Counted from the stretch's first letter, positions 51,892 through 60,503 are shown. The stretch is DNA of 64,000 nucleotides from Candidatus Latescibacterota bacterium (GCA_022824945.1 JAJDYX010000017.1:1-64000); one strand, 5' to 3'. Notes: a model not told the origin generated them from the letters alone. Made by a program: numbers and translations.

Positions 51892-52979
51892 ACGACTTTG
51901 AATCGCTCAATTTTGAATTGCTCAATATTGACAAACTCGAGTTTGACAAAGAAAATCCTCGATTGCCAAAAACTGTAGCTCCAAAAGATAGCGAAATTAT
52001 CAAATATTTGGCGAGCAAAACCGGTATTACTGATTTGATGACCTCAATTGGAGTGAATGGTTTCTTCCCTGGTGAAGCCATCGTCGTAACTCCTTATAAA
52101 GACGACAAATACACAGTTCTGGAGGGTAATCGCAGACTGGCAGCATTACGGCTGTTGCAAGATCCGGGAGAAGCAGGCAACATCCGTAGTATCACAAGAG
52201 CGGCAGAAGAGGCTAAACACAGACCAACAGAAATCCCAGTACATATAGTTGAATCAAGGGATGATGCCTTACAATATCTGGGCTTTCGCCATATTTCTGG
52301 GGTGCAGCGATGGGAGCCCTTGGCTAAGGCACGATACTTAAAATTGTTGTTTGAACAATTATCAGGTGAACCTGAACAACGCTGTATTGAGGTTGCCCGT
52401 GAAATCGGAAGCAAGCGCGATGCAGTTCGACGAAATCTGGATGCTTTAGCGGCGTACGAAGCCATTGAAGAACGTGACTTTTTTGACATTGAGGATTTGG
52501 ATGAGGGCAGTTTTCAGTTCGGCGTGTTCTATACGGCAATCGGAGACTTGGAAATTGCGTCATTTGTTGGCGTCAGAGAAGAAGACGGTAAACCAACATA
52601 CCCCATTAACAAGCCAGAAGCATTGAAAGAAGCACCTCTTAAAGAACTTACGGAGTGGTTGTTTAAAAAAGATGAGAAGGGTTCCACTCGTCTTGGTGAA
52701 TCTCGAAACATCGGCAAATTAAGTGCGATAATAGAAAACCCTGACACACTGAAAGCATTCCGACAAGGTGTGCCATTGGATAGTGCTTATAGTAATACGG
52801 TGGACAATAGAGAGGAGTTTTTAGAAGATATAACCAGAGCTACAGACCACCTTAAACGGGTAAACTCGAATCTGCACTCTGTGTCATCCGATGACCAAGA
52901 AGCTGTGGGAAAGGTCCGCGAGGCAATGAAAGTACTTGATGTTGCAATAGACCGCTTAAAGATTACGGTAGAGCGATGA
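51888..52979 (+). CDS. ParB/Srx-type nuclease-domain protein
   Basis: The 363-residue protein has an N-terminal ParB-like domain: residues 11-25 (LLNIDKLEFDKENPR) and E79-GNRRLAALRLL resemble the (D/E)G(N/H)(H/R)R box of ParB/Srx proteins, some of which bind or hydrolyse CTP or ATP. A helical DNA-binding-type middle (EVAREIGSKRDAVRRNLDALAAYE, about 165-190) follows, then an acidic, helical C-terminus. It is not a chromosome-partition ParB: no ParA is near. It overlaps both the methyltransferase (four bases) and the next gene (four bases). A role in directing the methylase or nuclease to DNA is inferred. Confidence 0.75.
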   Translation: MNDFESLNFELLNIDKLEFDKENPRLPKTVAPKDSEIIKYLASKTGITDLMTSIGVNGFFPGEAIVVTPYKDDKYTVLEGNRRLAALRLLQDPGEAGNIRSITRAAEEAKHRPTEIPVHIVESRDDALQYLGFRHISGVQRWEPLAKARYLKLLFEQLSGEPEQRCIEVAREIGSKRDAVRRNLDALAAYEAIEERDFFDIEDLDEGSFQFGVFYTAIGDLEIASFVGVREEDGKPTYPINKPEALKEAPLKELTEWLFKKDEKGSTRLGESRNIGKLSAIIENPDTLKAFRQGVPLDSAYSNTVDNREEFLEDITRATDHLKRVNSNLHSVSSDDQEAVGKVREAMKVLDVAIDRLKITVER

Positions 52980-53950
52980 TTGATTCGGCTTGGAATAAAA
53001 TAACCATTGAGGATGCGGTCGGGTTAGCTGATCATATAGAGTGTTATGTCGCGTTTTCCGATGAATCTGATGGTTGCTTTAATTATGCCGATTTTGTCGA
53101 TATTATTAAAGATGAGATTTCTTCGGGTGATGATTCGCATCTTGAAGGGGATGAGTGGATAGACGAATATGAGCCAAATTTTGATAACGCAATAGACCTT
53201 ATTAAGTCACGTGTACTTTGGCTGGAGGGTTTATATCCATTCGAATGCGACGGACGTGAAGTTCGTCTTTCGATTAAGGCTGGGACAAAAAATCACTTGT
53301 CATATCTTTTTTTATTGGCTTGCTCGTTCCATGATTCGTTTTTCGATTTAAAAAACTCTTTACCTGTCAATTTTGAAATTATCTGCAAACAGGCGATGCA
53401 AGCGTTGTTTCCGGATTGGGCGGAGGTATTGCTATTCAGTAAGCACAGCAAAGATCGTAGGGAAATTTTCGGGAACTCTGCAAGTCAGGCTGTTCCTGTT
53501 TTGGCAAAAAAATTAAATGCTATGTTGAAGCGAGAAAACGAAATCCCAGATTCACAAAGAGAATACGGCATCGACATTGTCGCCATTTGTCCTTTTAATG
53601 ACAATTTAGAGTATCCCTTTTTTGCCTTCGCACAATGCACGGTGGCGAAATATTGGTGGCGCAAAAAACATGAAGCAATGCCGAATTCTTCTTTGTTGGC
53701 ATTTGTTGATATCCAAGTGAATAGTTCCAATTTTTTGATGATACCTCACTTTCCCCGGACAACTGCTCAGAAATGGAATGTATCTCCAGACCGCATTATT
53801 GATTGCATTCTTTGTGACCGATACAGAATATGCTGGCTATTAGAGCAATCTAATCTATTTAAAGAAAAAAATCTGCCTACTGACATCCGTAAGATTTTCC
53901 AAGAGATTCAAGAATACCTACCCGCTTGGTCGTTAGTTGACCAATCTTGA
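52976..53950 (+). CDS. Putative restriction nuclease subunit
   Basis: I recognise no named domain over the full 324 residues. Residues 197-235 read YGIDIVAICPFNDN...FFAFAQCTVAKYWWRKK, which resembles a PD-(D/E)XK-type nuclease core with D200 and a Q220-C...K225 variant in place of E-x-K. This spacing is like that of uncharacterised families next to C5-methyltransferases. The C-terminus keeps a DRYRICWLLEQ helix. The start overlaps the ParB-like stop by four bases, so it is translationally coupled to it. If nuclease activity exists, this would be the restriction arm. The evidence is the motif and the context only. Confidence 0.55.
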   Translation: MIDSAWNKITIEDAVGLADHIECYVAFSDESDGCFNYADFVDIIKDEISSGDDSHLEGDEWIDEYEPNFDNAIDLIKSRVLWLEGLYPFECDGREVRLSIKAGTKNHLSYLFLLACSFHDSFFDLKNSLPVNFEIICKQAMQALFPDWAEVLLFSKHSKDRREIFGNSASQAVPVLAKKLNAMLKRENEIPDSQREYGIDIVAICPFNDNLEYPFFAFAQCTVAKYWWRKKHEAMPNSSLLAFVDIQVNSSNFLMIPHFPRTTAQKWNVSPDRIIDCILCDRYRICWLLEQSNLFKEKNLPTDIRKIFQEIQEYLPAWSLVDQS

Positions 53951-54072
53951 AACTGAGCAACACGAGCTTCAAGTAAGCCAACAGTAGATCATTGACCAAG
54001 AATTGGGCATCTCCAGAATTTTTAGTCTGACTTCAAATTATCCAAACCAGTAACGATAGCGGAAATGACAAA

Positions 54073-54771
54073 ATGCTGACACAATGGAATTTGGGACAGC
54101 GATTAAAAAGGGCGCGTGAGGCAATCGGGTTGACCCAACAGCGAGTTGCCGATCAGGTTGAACTTACCCATGTTGCAATTTCTCAAATCGAGTCGGGAAA
54201 GCGGGCGGTTAGCTCACTGGAACTTATGCGTCTATCGCGTCTTTATGGGCAAGATATGGCCAATTTCTTAGAAGAAAGACCTGTCGAGCAAGACGCGCTT
54301 GCTGTTCTGATTCGCGCTCATCCAGACCTTATCGCAAATGAAAATTTCGGTGATTTGCTTCAAAACGCTAACGAACTTTTGCGAGAATATACAAACCTGA
54401 AAGAACTATTAGATCTGGATCAGGAAGGGGTCTATCTTCAATCCAAAAACATTTGGGAGTCCATTCAAATAGACGAACATGCAGCAGAGGCGGAACGCGG
54501 TCGTATCGAGTTAGGGGTTGACCCTATTTGCAACTTGTCTCAACTGGCGCAACATCTAAACATTGAAGCAGGGCGAGAACATCCTTATAGCAACCTTGTG
54601 CTCAATTTCATGGGGATGGCTATTGAAGCCTATCGACGCGATGAAATCACGTACACCAAATTGGTCAATCTCGCAGAGCAGGTGAAATTTGATTCCAATG
54701 TCATAGACGAAGTGCTATCTTGCCTGGGAGTTGAAGACGATATCGAACACAATGTCTATCTCCCAGAGTGA
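54073..54771 (+). CDS. XRE-family regulator, apparent ImmA/IrrE fusion lacking the protease core
   Basis: The 232-residue protein has an N-terminal XRE helix-turn-helix (LGQRLKRAREAIGLTQQRVADQVELTHVAISQIESGKRAV, in pieces at about 7-48). The middle (AAEAERGRIELGVDPICNLSQLAQHLNIE) and the C-terminus (LNFMGMAIEAYRRDEITYTKLVNLAEQV) resemble the segments that flank the ImmA/IrrE metalloprotease domain. The HExxH-bearing centre is absent, so the protein appears internally deleted and should be a non-proteolytic repressor or antitoxin. It is 122 bases after the nuclease gene and on the same strand. Confidence 0.7.
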   Translation: MLTQWNLGQRLKRAREAIGLTQQRVADQVELTHVAISQIESGKRAVSSLELMRLSRLYGQDMANFLEERPVEQDALAVLIRAHPDLIANENFGDLLQNANELLREYTNLKELLDLDQEGVYLQSKNIWESIQIDEHAAEAERGRIELGVDPICNLSQLAQHLNIEAGREHPYSNLVLNFMGMAIEAYRRDEITYTKLVNLAEQVKFDSNVIDEVLSCLGVEDDIEHNVYLPE

Positions 54772-54863
54772 TACTGACTTATACATGCCTTACGCGATGT
54801 GTGACTTTAAAATCGCCCCAGAATGATGCCGACAAACAGATATAAGAAAGTCAAAACCACTGG

Positions 54864-54888
54864 ATTGCGGCTAACACCCTGCCGCAAT
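54864..54888. repeat. Inverted-repeat element, copy B
   Basis: The arms ATTGCGGC and GCCGCAAT enclose a nine-base loop. Compared with copy A at 14403-14427, one base pair is changed on both arms (C-G to T-A), which preserves pairing. Confidence 0.7.
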
Positions 54889-54990
54889 GACGGCTCTAAA
54901 ATCCTTGTTTTGCTAACTGCTGACCACTGATAACTTGTTTTTTTATCCTTATTCTAAAGTCACACAGGACGTACATGCCTTATAAAAACA

Positions 54991-55025
54991 AAAGGTCGTG
55001 AGGAATAAATCCCCACGACCTTTTT
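54991..55025 (-). terminator. Terminator after tRNA-Glu
   Basis: An AAGGTCGTG / CACGACCTT stem with extra G-C pairs and a loop of about seven bases lies just beyond the tRNA 3' end and is flanked by A and T runs on either side. It can act in both directions. Confidence 0.8.
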
Positions 55026-55051
55026 GATATCTGAAAAACACTATTATTTTT

Positions 55052-55127
55052 TGGTGACCCCGAGGGGAGTCGAACCCCCGTCTCCAGAGTGAGAGTCTGG
55101 TGTCCTAGGCCACTGAACGACGGGGTC
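55052..55127 (-). tRNA. tRNA-Glu(CTC)
   Basis: A complete cloverleaf is readable: acceptor GACCCCG pairing with CGGGGTC, discriminator A and an encoded CCA, an anticodon stem CCAGA/TCTGG around loop CTCTCAC (anticodon CTC), and a T-arm GGGGGTTCGACTCCCC. The 3' end faces the defence island. Its T-arm shares 12 bases with 50625-50636. Confidence 0.95.
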
Positions 55128-55182
55128 ACTCACAACATGATGGCGACAACCTAATAAAGTTCGATACTTTTGTCAAGCCTGC

Positions 55183-56433
55183 CTACTCCACAAGCGCCTT
55201 GTAAACCAGAGGCTGGAAAGGCCGCGTAATATTGCCCGACCCGCGCAACTGGGTCCACACCATAGAAACCATCTCATTCTGCGGATCAATCCAGAAATGC
55301 GTCTTGGCAATACCCGACCAGTAGTACGTCCCATTTCTATCCTCCCAACGCGTCTCGGTCTCATCCACAATTACAGAAAAACCGTAACCAAAACCATCGC
55401 TCTTGCGCTGGCGGTGTCGGTAACGCGCTGTCTCAGGTAAATGATTAGCCGTCATAAGCTGGATCGTCTCCGGCTTCAAAATACGCGTACCGTACAACTC
55501 ACCCCCATTGAGCAACATCTGGGAAAAACGGAGATAATCCCGAGCCGTACTCACCAATCCACCACCACCGGACTCCCGTGCATCGCGCCGCGTATTGCTC
55601 CGAAGGCTACGCGCTTCTAACTTACCCTCATCGTCCTTTCCATAAATCGTAGCCAGACGATCGCGCTTTTCCTCTGGCACATAAAAACTCGTATCAACCA
55701 TCTCTAAAGGCACAAAAATACGCTGCGAGAAAAACTCGCCCAAAGACATACCTGAAGCGACCTCGACCACGCTGCCGAGGATATCAGTCGCTACGCTATA
55801 AAGCCATCGGGTCCCAGGCTGAAAACGCAAAGGCAACTGGGCCACCTTCTGGGCATATTTGACATTTGAATTAAACGAATACAGATTCGCAATCCGATAT
55901 AGCGTATCAACCGATGTCTGCCCAAAAATGCCATACGTCAAACCAGATGTATGCGACAGCAAATCCGCAATCGTTATCTCGCGCTTGAGCGGCACCAGAA
56001 CTGGATTTTCTGTCCCACCATCCGTATAGACCTTTGTCTCGGCAAATTCGGGAATAAACTTAGACACCGGATCGTCCATCTTCAGCTTGCTCTCTTCATA
56101 AAGCATCATAATAGCAACACTGGTAACCGGTTTGGTCATAGAATAAATGCGAAAAAGCGTATCCTCAGTCATCGGCTTATTCAATTCCCTATCGCGCAAG
56201 CCCGCAGTCTCGAAATGCACAATTTTGCCTTTTCGGGCGATCAACGTCAAAACACCTGCAAACTTCCCAGAATCCACGAGCGCCTGCATTGCGGGTTGGA
56301 TCTTCGCAAGACCTTCCGCAGAAAACCCCATCTTTACAGGATCTCCCTGGGGAATTTCAGTAGCAAAAATCGGGTGGAAAGACAGAAAAGCAGCCAGCAG
56401 AGCAAACAGGCTATGTTTTAGAAAACGCGTCAT
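55183..56433 (-). CDS. Exported serine hydrolase (beta-lactamase class C/esterase fold)
   Basis: The 416-residue protein has a signal peptide (TRFLKHSLFALLAAFLSFHPIFA) and the serine beta-lactamase-like fold: the SxxK motif is S98-M-T-K101 in RIYSMTKP, and Y212-S-V in WLYSVATD takes the place of YxN. A HTSGLTYG segment typical of this family follows the first motif. Members include esterases, D-peptidases and lactamases. The substrate is unknown. The ATG at 56433 has GGAGAG eight bases upstream. It lies between two tRNA genes, each with its own terminator. Confidence 0.9.
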   Translation of the reverse strand: MTRFLKHSLFALLAAFLSFHPIFATEIPQGDPVKMGFSAEGLAKIQPAMQALVDSGKFAGVLTLIARKGKIVHFETAGLRDRELNKPMTEDTLFRIYSMTKPVTSVAIMMLYEESKLKMDDPVSKFIPEFAETKVYTDGGTENPVLVPLKREITIADLLSHTSGLTYGIFGQTSVDTLYRIANLYSFNSNVKYAQKVAQLPLRFQPGTRWLYSVATDILGSVVEVASGMSLGEFFSQRIFVPLEMVDTSFYVPEEKRDRLATIYGKDDEGKLEARSLRSNTRRDARESGGGGLVSTARDYLRFSQMLLNGGELYGTRILKPETIQLMTANHLPETARYRHRQRKSDGFGYGFSVIVDETETRWEDRNGTYYWSGIAKTHFWIDPQNEMVSMVWTQLRGSGNITRPFQPLVYKALVE

Positions 56434-56454
56434 GTAAATACTCTCCATTTTGTA

Positions 56455-56491
56455 CATAAAAAAGGGTTACACCGTTGCGATGCAACCCTTT
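56455..56491 (-). terminator. Terminator after tRNA-Arg
   Basis: The stem AAAGGGTT / AACCCTTT (56461-56468 with 56484-56491) is followed on the minus strand by six T, just before the serine hydrolase start. Confidence 0.7.
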
Positions 56492-56500
56492 CTCTCGATC

Positions 56501-56577
56501 TGGTGCGGACGCCAGGATTCGAACCCGGAACCGTCTGATCCGTAGTCAGGTGCTCTATCCAGTTGAGCTACGTCCGC
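56501..56577 (-). tRNA. tRNA-Arg(ACG)
   Basis: The 77-base gene folds normally: acceptor GCGGACG with CGTCCGC, discriminator A, encoded CCA, anticodon loop CTACGGA (anticodon ACG, read as ICG after deamination), and T-loop TTCGAAT. One C-A mismatch closes the anticodon stem. Confidence 0.95.
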
Positions 56578-56781
56578 TAAAATCAGGTACTTAGTATATT
56601 TGCAATACATCATAACGCCGTAGGGCAGAAAAAGGTATCAAAACTGCCAAATACTGTCAAGCGGAAACGGGCTATTATACCGGATAGCATAAGGCAATAG
56701 TATTTTGGGTTGCCACCAACGGCAGAATGTATAATCATAGAGCAAATGATGAATTGAAAATTAAAAAATAAGGAACCACTC

Positions 56782-57930
56782 ATGAACCTTGAAACGCAAC
56801 TGATCCACGCAGGAGAAGAAGAAAAAAAATACGAAGGCGCGGTCGCGCTACCCGTATTTCAGAGTGCCACATTTTCATACAGCAGTGAAGACAGTTATCA
56901 CGACATAAAATATCTTCGCCTGAACAACACCCCCAATCACACCGTCGTCCATGAAAAATTGGCACAAATTGCGGGCGGAGAAGCCGCCGTCGTCACCGCA
57001 TCGGGCATGGCAGCGATAACCACCGCCCTATTAACCGTACTAAAAAAAGGCGACCACCTCCTCGCACAAAATTGTCTCTACGGCGGAACGCGAGCTTTTT
57101 TGGCACACGACATCGCCGACTTTGGAATCGACGTCGATTTCGTCTCGGGAAACGCGCCAGAAGAATGGGAAAAACTCGTCCGCCCCGAAACCCGCGCCAT
57201 CTATGTCGAAACCATGAGCAACCCCCTCCTGGAAGTCGCCGACCTCCCATCCGTCGTCGCCTTTGCCCGATCCCACAACCTCATCTCCATGATCGACAAC
57301 ACCTTTGCCTCTCCTGTGAATTTCCGTCCTTTAGAGATCGGATTTGACCTCTCCTTGCACAGTTGCACAAAATACCTGAACGGACACTCGGACATCGTAG
57401 CTGGTTGCGCGATCGGATCACGCGAACTAATCACCCGCATAACGCACCGCCTGAATGTCATGGGCGGCTGCCTGGACCCACACGCCTGCTCTCTCTTATT
57501 GCGCGGCATGAAAACCCTCGCCCTGCGCATGGAAAAACAAAACGAAAACGCACAGGCACTGGCTTCCTTCCTGGAAAAACATCCCGCCGTAGAACACGTA
57601 AATTACCCGGGCTTATCCAGTCATCCACAACACAACAGTGCAAAAACACTATTTAACGGATGCGGCGGCGTATTGAGCTTTGAAATAGCGGGCGACAGCC
57701 GCATCGCTGATGCCGTAATATCAAAACTACAATTGCCAATCTCCGCGCCCAGCCTGGGCGGCATTGAAACACTCATCACCCGCCCCGTACAAACATCGCA
57801 CTCGGGATTAACCGACGAAGAGCGACGCGACGCGGGAATCTCCGAGCGATTGATCCGCGTAGCAGTCGGCATTGAAGCCGCAGAGGACTTATGCGCGGAT
57901 TTTGAACAGGCTCTGAGAGGTGTAGAATAG
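56782..57930 (+). CDS. Cys/Met metabolism PLP-dependent enzyme (cystathionine gamma-synthase / gamma-lyase family)
   Basis: The 382-residue protein is of the Cys/Met PLP family. It carries the PLP-lysine K197 in SLHSCTKYLNGHSD and the substrate-phosphate and ring-stacking residues in the NCLYGGTRAF region. Its N-terminus, TQLIHAGEEEKKYEGAVALPVFQSATF, is typical. Cystathionine gamma-synthase, beta- or gamma-lyase and methionine gamma-lyase cannot be separated safely. The gene begins a rightward group; the nitrilase follows by 10 bases. AAGGAA lies before the ATG. Confidence 0.92.
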   Translation: MNLETQLIHAGEEEKKYEGAVALPVFQSATFSYSSEDSYHDIKYLRLNNTPNHTVVHEKLAQIAGGEAAVVTASGMAAITTALLTVLKKGDHLLAQNCLYGGTRAFLAHDIADFGIDVDFVSGNAPEEWEKLVRPETRAIYVETMSNPLLEVADLPSVVAFARSHNLISMIDNTFASPVNFRPLEIGFDLSLHSCTKYLNGHSDIVAGCAIGSRELITRITHRLNVMGGCLDPHACSLLLRGMKTLALRMEKQNENAQALASFLEKHPAVEHVNYPGLSSHPQHNSAKTLFNGCGGVLSFEIAGDSRIADAVISKLQLPISAPSLGGIETLITRPVQTSHSGLTDEERRDAGISERLIRVAVGIEAAEDLCADFEQALRGVE

Positions 57931-57940
57931 GAGAAATAAC

Positions 57941-58756
57941 ATGCAAATCAATATTGGAATGCTAAAAGCCATGCCACAAAAGTGGAATGTCGCAGAAAAT
58001 TGGGCGATATTTAAAAAACAATTTGAAACACATGGAAAAGATACAGACGTATTCATAACCCCGGAATGCTTCCTGGATGGATACGCAGTCACAGAAAAAA
58101 ATTGGACCGCAGAACGCTTTGCCGAAGTCGCACAGGACGTCGAGCAAAGCGCGTACATCCGACAGGTACGCGAAATGGCACGCGCATCGCGCACCCACAT
58201 CGTTTTTGGATACACTGAAAAACGCGCGGGATATTTTTACAATGCCGCTATATTAGTGAACCGCGCGGGAAAAATTGTCGGGACATATTACAAAACGCAT
58301 TTACAAACGCACGATCACCGTTTTGTGCGCGGCGAAGACCTGCCCGTATTCGACCTCGACATTGGCACCGTAGGCATGGTAATCTGTGCGGATCGCCGAT
58401 GGCCCGAATCGATCCGCACATTGCGCCTCAAAGGCGCGAAAATCTGTCTCATGCCGACCTATGGCATGTGGCATGAAGAAAATGAATGGTGGATGCGCAC
58501 GCGATCCTATGAAAATCAGATGTTTGTGTGCTTCACGCATCCCAACGTAGCCCTGATTACAGATCCGCGCGGCAAAGTGGCGGCAAAATTGCAATCCAAC
58601 GTACCAGATGTATTGATCCACAAAATCGATCTCAAAGACGCATCGGATGAAAACCATCTGAGCGACCGGCGCCCCGAACTCTACGGCATCATGGGAAAAA
58701 CTGACCACTGGTCGCAACAACCCGCATTTTCATCGCCCACCTACGGAGGGGAATAA
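57941..58756 (+). CDS. Carbon-nitrogen hydrolase (nitrilase superfamily)
   Basis: The 271-residue protein has the nitrilase-superfamily catalytic triad: E42 in TPECFLDGY, K118 in YYKTHLQ and C149 in VICADRRWPE. Such enzymes hydrolyse amides, nitriles or carbamoyl compounds. The substrate is unknown; with a PLP enzyme before and an oxidoreductase after, it may process an amino-acid derived amide. GAG lies a few bases upstream of the ATG, and the next gene starts three bases after its stop. Confidence 0.9.
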   Translation: MQINIGMLKAMPQKWNVAENWAIFKKQFETHGKDTDVFITPECFLDGYAVTEKNWTAERFAEVAQDVEQSAYIRQVREMARASRTHIVFGYTEKRAGYFYNAAILVNRAGKIVGTYYKTHLQTHDHRFVRGEDLPVFDLDIGTVGMVICADRRWPESIRTLRLKGAKICLMPTYGMWHEENEWWMRTRSYENQMFVCFTHPNVALITDPRGKVAAKLQSNVPDVLIHKIDLKDASDENHLSDRRPELYGIMGKTDHWSQQPAFSSPTYGGE

Positions 58757-58759
58757 CCC

Positions 58760-59809
58760 ATGTATCGCATTGGACTAATTGGAAATCGGGCACACCAGAA
58801 TACCTACGGCCCGATCTGGCATGAAAGAGAAGATTGCGAAATCGTCGCAGCAGCCGAACATCACGAAAGCAAAGGCGAGGCACTATCTCAACTCTACGGC
58901 CTTGAAGTCGCGCGGGAATACGACGCGGTCTTGGAAGACCCGAATGTGGATATCGTCTCCATCTGCACGGACTTTTACCTCAAACGCACGCTAATCGCAA
59001 AAGCACTCGCCTGCGGCAAACACGTACTGGTCGATAAAGCCATCGCGCGAACCGTTGTCGAAGCCAGAGAAATAGCCGATACTGTCGCTGGCGCATCGAA
59101 CAAAGTACTGCTGACGTACCCCTCCCGATTTTCACCGACAATGATAAAACTCAAAGAAGACCTTGACCGGGGCGAATACGGACGTATCTCCGCTTATGCC
59201 CACAACAGCGTAAAACAATTTTACGGCGATCTCATGTCATACGTAAGCTATCCGACGCCAGCCGTACAAAATGGTGGAGGTGAATTGATGAATTTGGGCA
59301 GCCATACCGTAGATGCTCTGCTCTGGTTTTTTGGCATGCCCAACAGGGTGAGTTGTCAGATACAAAATCTCTACTTTGAGGAATACGCGCAATTTGGCAC
59401 AGAAGACATCGCCACACTCTGGTGTGAATATCCCGATTTCACAGCAACGCTCACCGTGGGGCGATCAAAAGCGCGAAACAAAGACGCCACATTCGATTGC
59501 GTCAACATCACGGGCGAAGGCGCGTGGGTTCAGGTAGATCGCCTGGGATATTCTGTCAATGGAAAGCTCGTCGATACACCACCACCCAGAGCAGCGGGTA
59601 TGGCAGCAGGTGTGGCGCATCTCATCGACTGTATTGAACAAGACACAACACCTGTCACCAGTGCAGAAGAAGGACTATCCATAGCCCTGCTCACAACAGC
59701 TGCCTATCAAGCCGCACATACAGGCGAACCAGTCACCTTACCCTTGCAAAATGAGCAACACCCCCTCATCGCCACAGAAGATCATGTAGTTGACCGTTTG
59801 CTGGACTAA
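58760..59809 (+). CDS. Gfo/Idh/MocA-family oxidoreductase
   Basis: The 349-residue NAD(P)-dependent oxidoreductase has an N-terminal Rossmann fold (YRIGLIGNRAHQNTYGPIW) with the dehydrogenase EDPNVDIVSICTD and CGKHVLVDKAIART stretches, then the alpha/beta C-terminal domain. In the usual EKP motif, Lys is kept (VDKAIA) but Glu is replaced by Asp. Substrates of the family are sugars, inositols and related polyols. It follows the nitrilase by three bases and is likely part of the same transcript. Confidence 0.9.
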   Translation: MYRIGLIGNRAHQNTYGPIWHEREDCEIVAAAEHHESKGEALSQLYGLEVAREYDAVLEDPNVDIVSICTDFYLKRTLIAKALACGKHVLVDKAIARTVVEAREIADTVAGASNKVLLTYPSRFSPTMIKLKEDLDRGEYGRISAYAHNSVKQFYGDLMSYVSYPTPAVQNGGGELMNLGSHTVDALLWFFGMPNRVSCQIQNLYFEEYAQFGTEDIATLWCEYPDFTATLTVGRSKARNKDATFDCVNITGEGAWVQVDRLGYSVNGKLVDTPPPRAAGMAAGVAHLIDCIEQDTTPVTSAEEGLSIALLTTAAYQAAHTGEPVTLPLQNEQHPLIATEDHVVDRLLD

Positions 59810-59821
59810 AATACGGTCTGA

Positions 59822-60190
59822 TTAGACCTGCAAGGCCAGGGGAACAACTTTTGAAAGGCTTATAGTGTGATCGCGTGTGAGCAATGGAATATCATGCACA
59901 ACGCTGGTGGCGGCAATGAGTTCGTCCGCAGGATCGCTCTGAAAGTCGAGTTGTGTTGAGGCACGCGCAACGGCAAGGTCAATCGGCCACACATGCAGAC
60001 GACTCAGGGTGCGGACCACATCCCGATCATCGAGGTCCATATCAATACGACCGAGTTGAACGAGCTTAGCCAATTCCCAGAACACAATGGCTGAAACAGA
60101 CCACCTGTTCTGCGACAATAAGGCCTGCTCCGCTGGTCGAAGATTGCCACTGACCGCGAAGATAAGAATATGCGTGTCAAGATTGAGCAT
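59822..60190 (-). CDS. vapC: VapC-type PIN toxin
   Basis: The 122-residue PIN protein starts MLNLDTHILIFAVSG (D5 the first metal ligand), has the ELAKLVQLG Glu, and ends SDPADELIAATSVVHDIPLLTRD with further acidic residues. It overlaps the antitoxin stop by 14 bases and is thus translated from a vapBC transcript. PIN toxins cleave tRNA or rRNA. The pair lies leftward between two rightward Gfo/Idh/MocA genes, a probable insertion. Confidence 0.9.
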   Translation of the reverse strand: MLNLDTHILIFAVSGNLRPAEQALLSQNRWSVSAIVFWELAKLVQLGRIDMDLDDRDVVRTLSRLHVWPIDLAVARASTQLDFQSDPADELIAATSVVHDIPLLTRDHTISLSKVVPLALQV

Positions 60191-60401
60191 CTGCTTCCCA
60201 TTGGACGTCGGTCGTAAAGATGTCGCCACGAATTTTGACCTTGTGACGCAAACTGCCGATCAGATCAGCGCATTGTTGGTCATAAGGTATGACGCACGCG
60301 ACCGGCTTGCCGCGTTTGGTAACGACCAAACCTTCGGCATCCAATTGATCCAACAAGGCCAGACACTGCTCCTTGAACTTTGAGGCTCCAATTGTTTTCA
60401 T
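60177..60401 (-). CDS. vapB: Phd/YefM-type antitoxin of VapC
   Basis: The 74-residue protein starts MKTIGASKFKEQCLALLDQL and continues GLVVTKRGKPVACVIPY, the Phd/YefM fold N-terminus. The C-terminal part (LIGSLRHKVKIRGDIFTTDVQWEAD) would neutralise the PIN toxin. The start at 60401 has GGAG nine bases upstream. It precedes and overlaps vapC. Confidence 0.88.
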   Translation of the reverse strand: MKTIGASKFKEQCLALLDQLDAEGLVVTKRGKPVACVIPYDQQCADLIGSLRHKVKIRGDIFTTDVQWEADAQS

Positions 60402-60503
60402 ATCATGTGCTCCGTTTGAATTTATCATAATATATAACTGGTCATTCTATTTGTCCATTTGAATGTAAACAAATCGTTTTTTATTTTCAATAGGAGGTAT
60501 AAG

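Larger units (their letters stand above)
54772..55051. other. Intergenic stretch with no gene
   Basis: This 280-base gap holds inverted-repeat copy B (54851-54893), two related GTACATGCCTTA-like words (near 54781 and 54971) and the terminator that follows tRNA-Glu on the minus strand. No open frame with family character is seen. Confidence 0.6.

Noticed and set aside
54772-55051. A small gene between the XRE regulator and tRNA-Glu
   Set aside because: No frame of useful length has a Shine-Dalgarno sequence or coding character. The stretch is repeats and a terminator.
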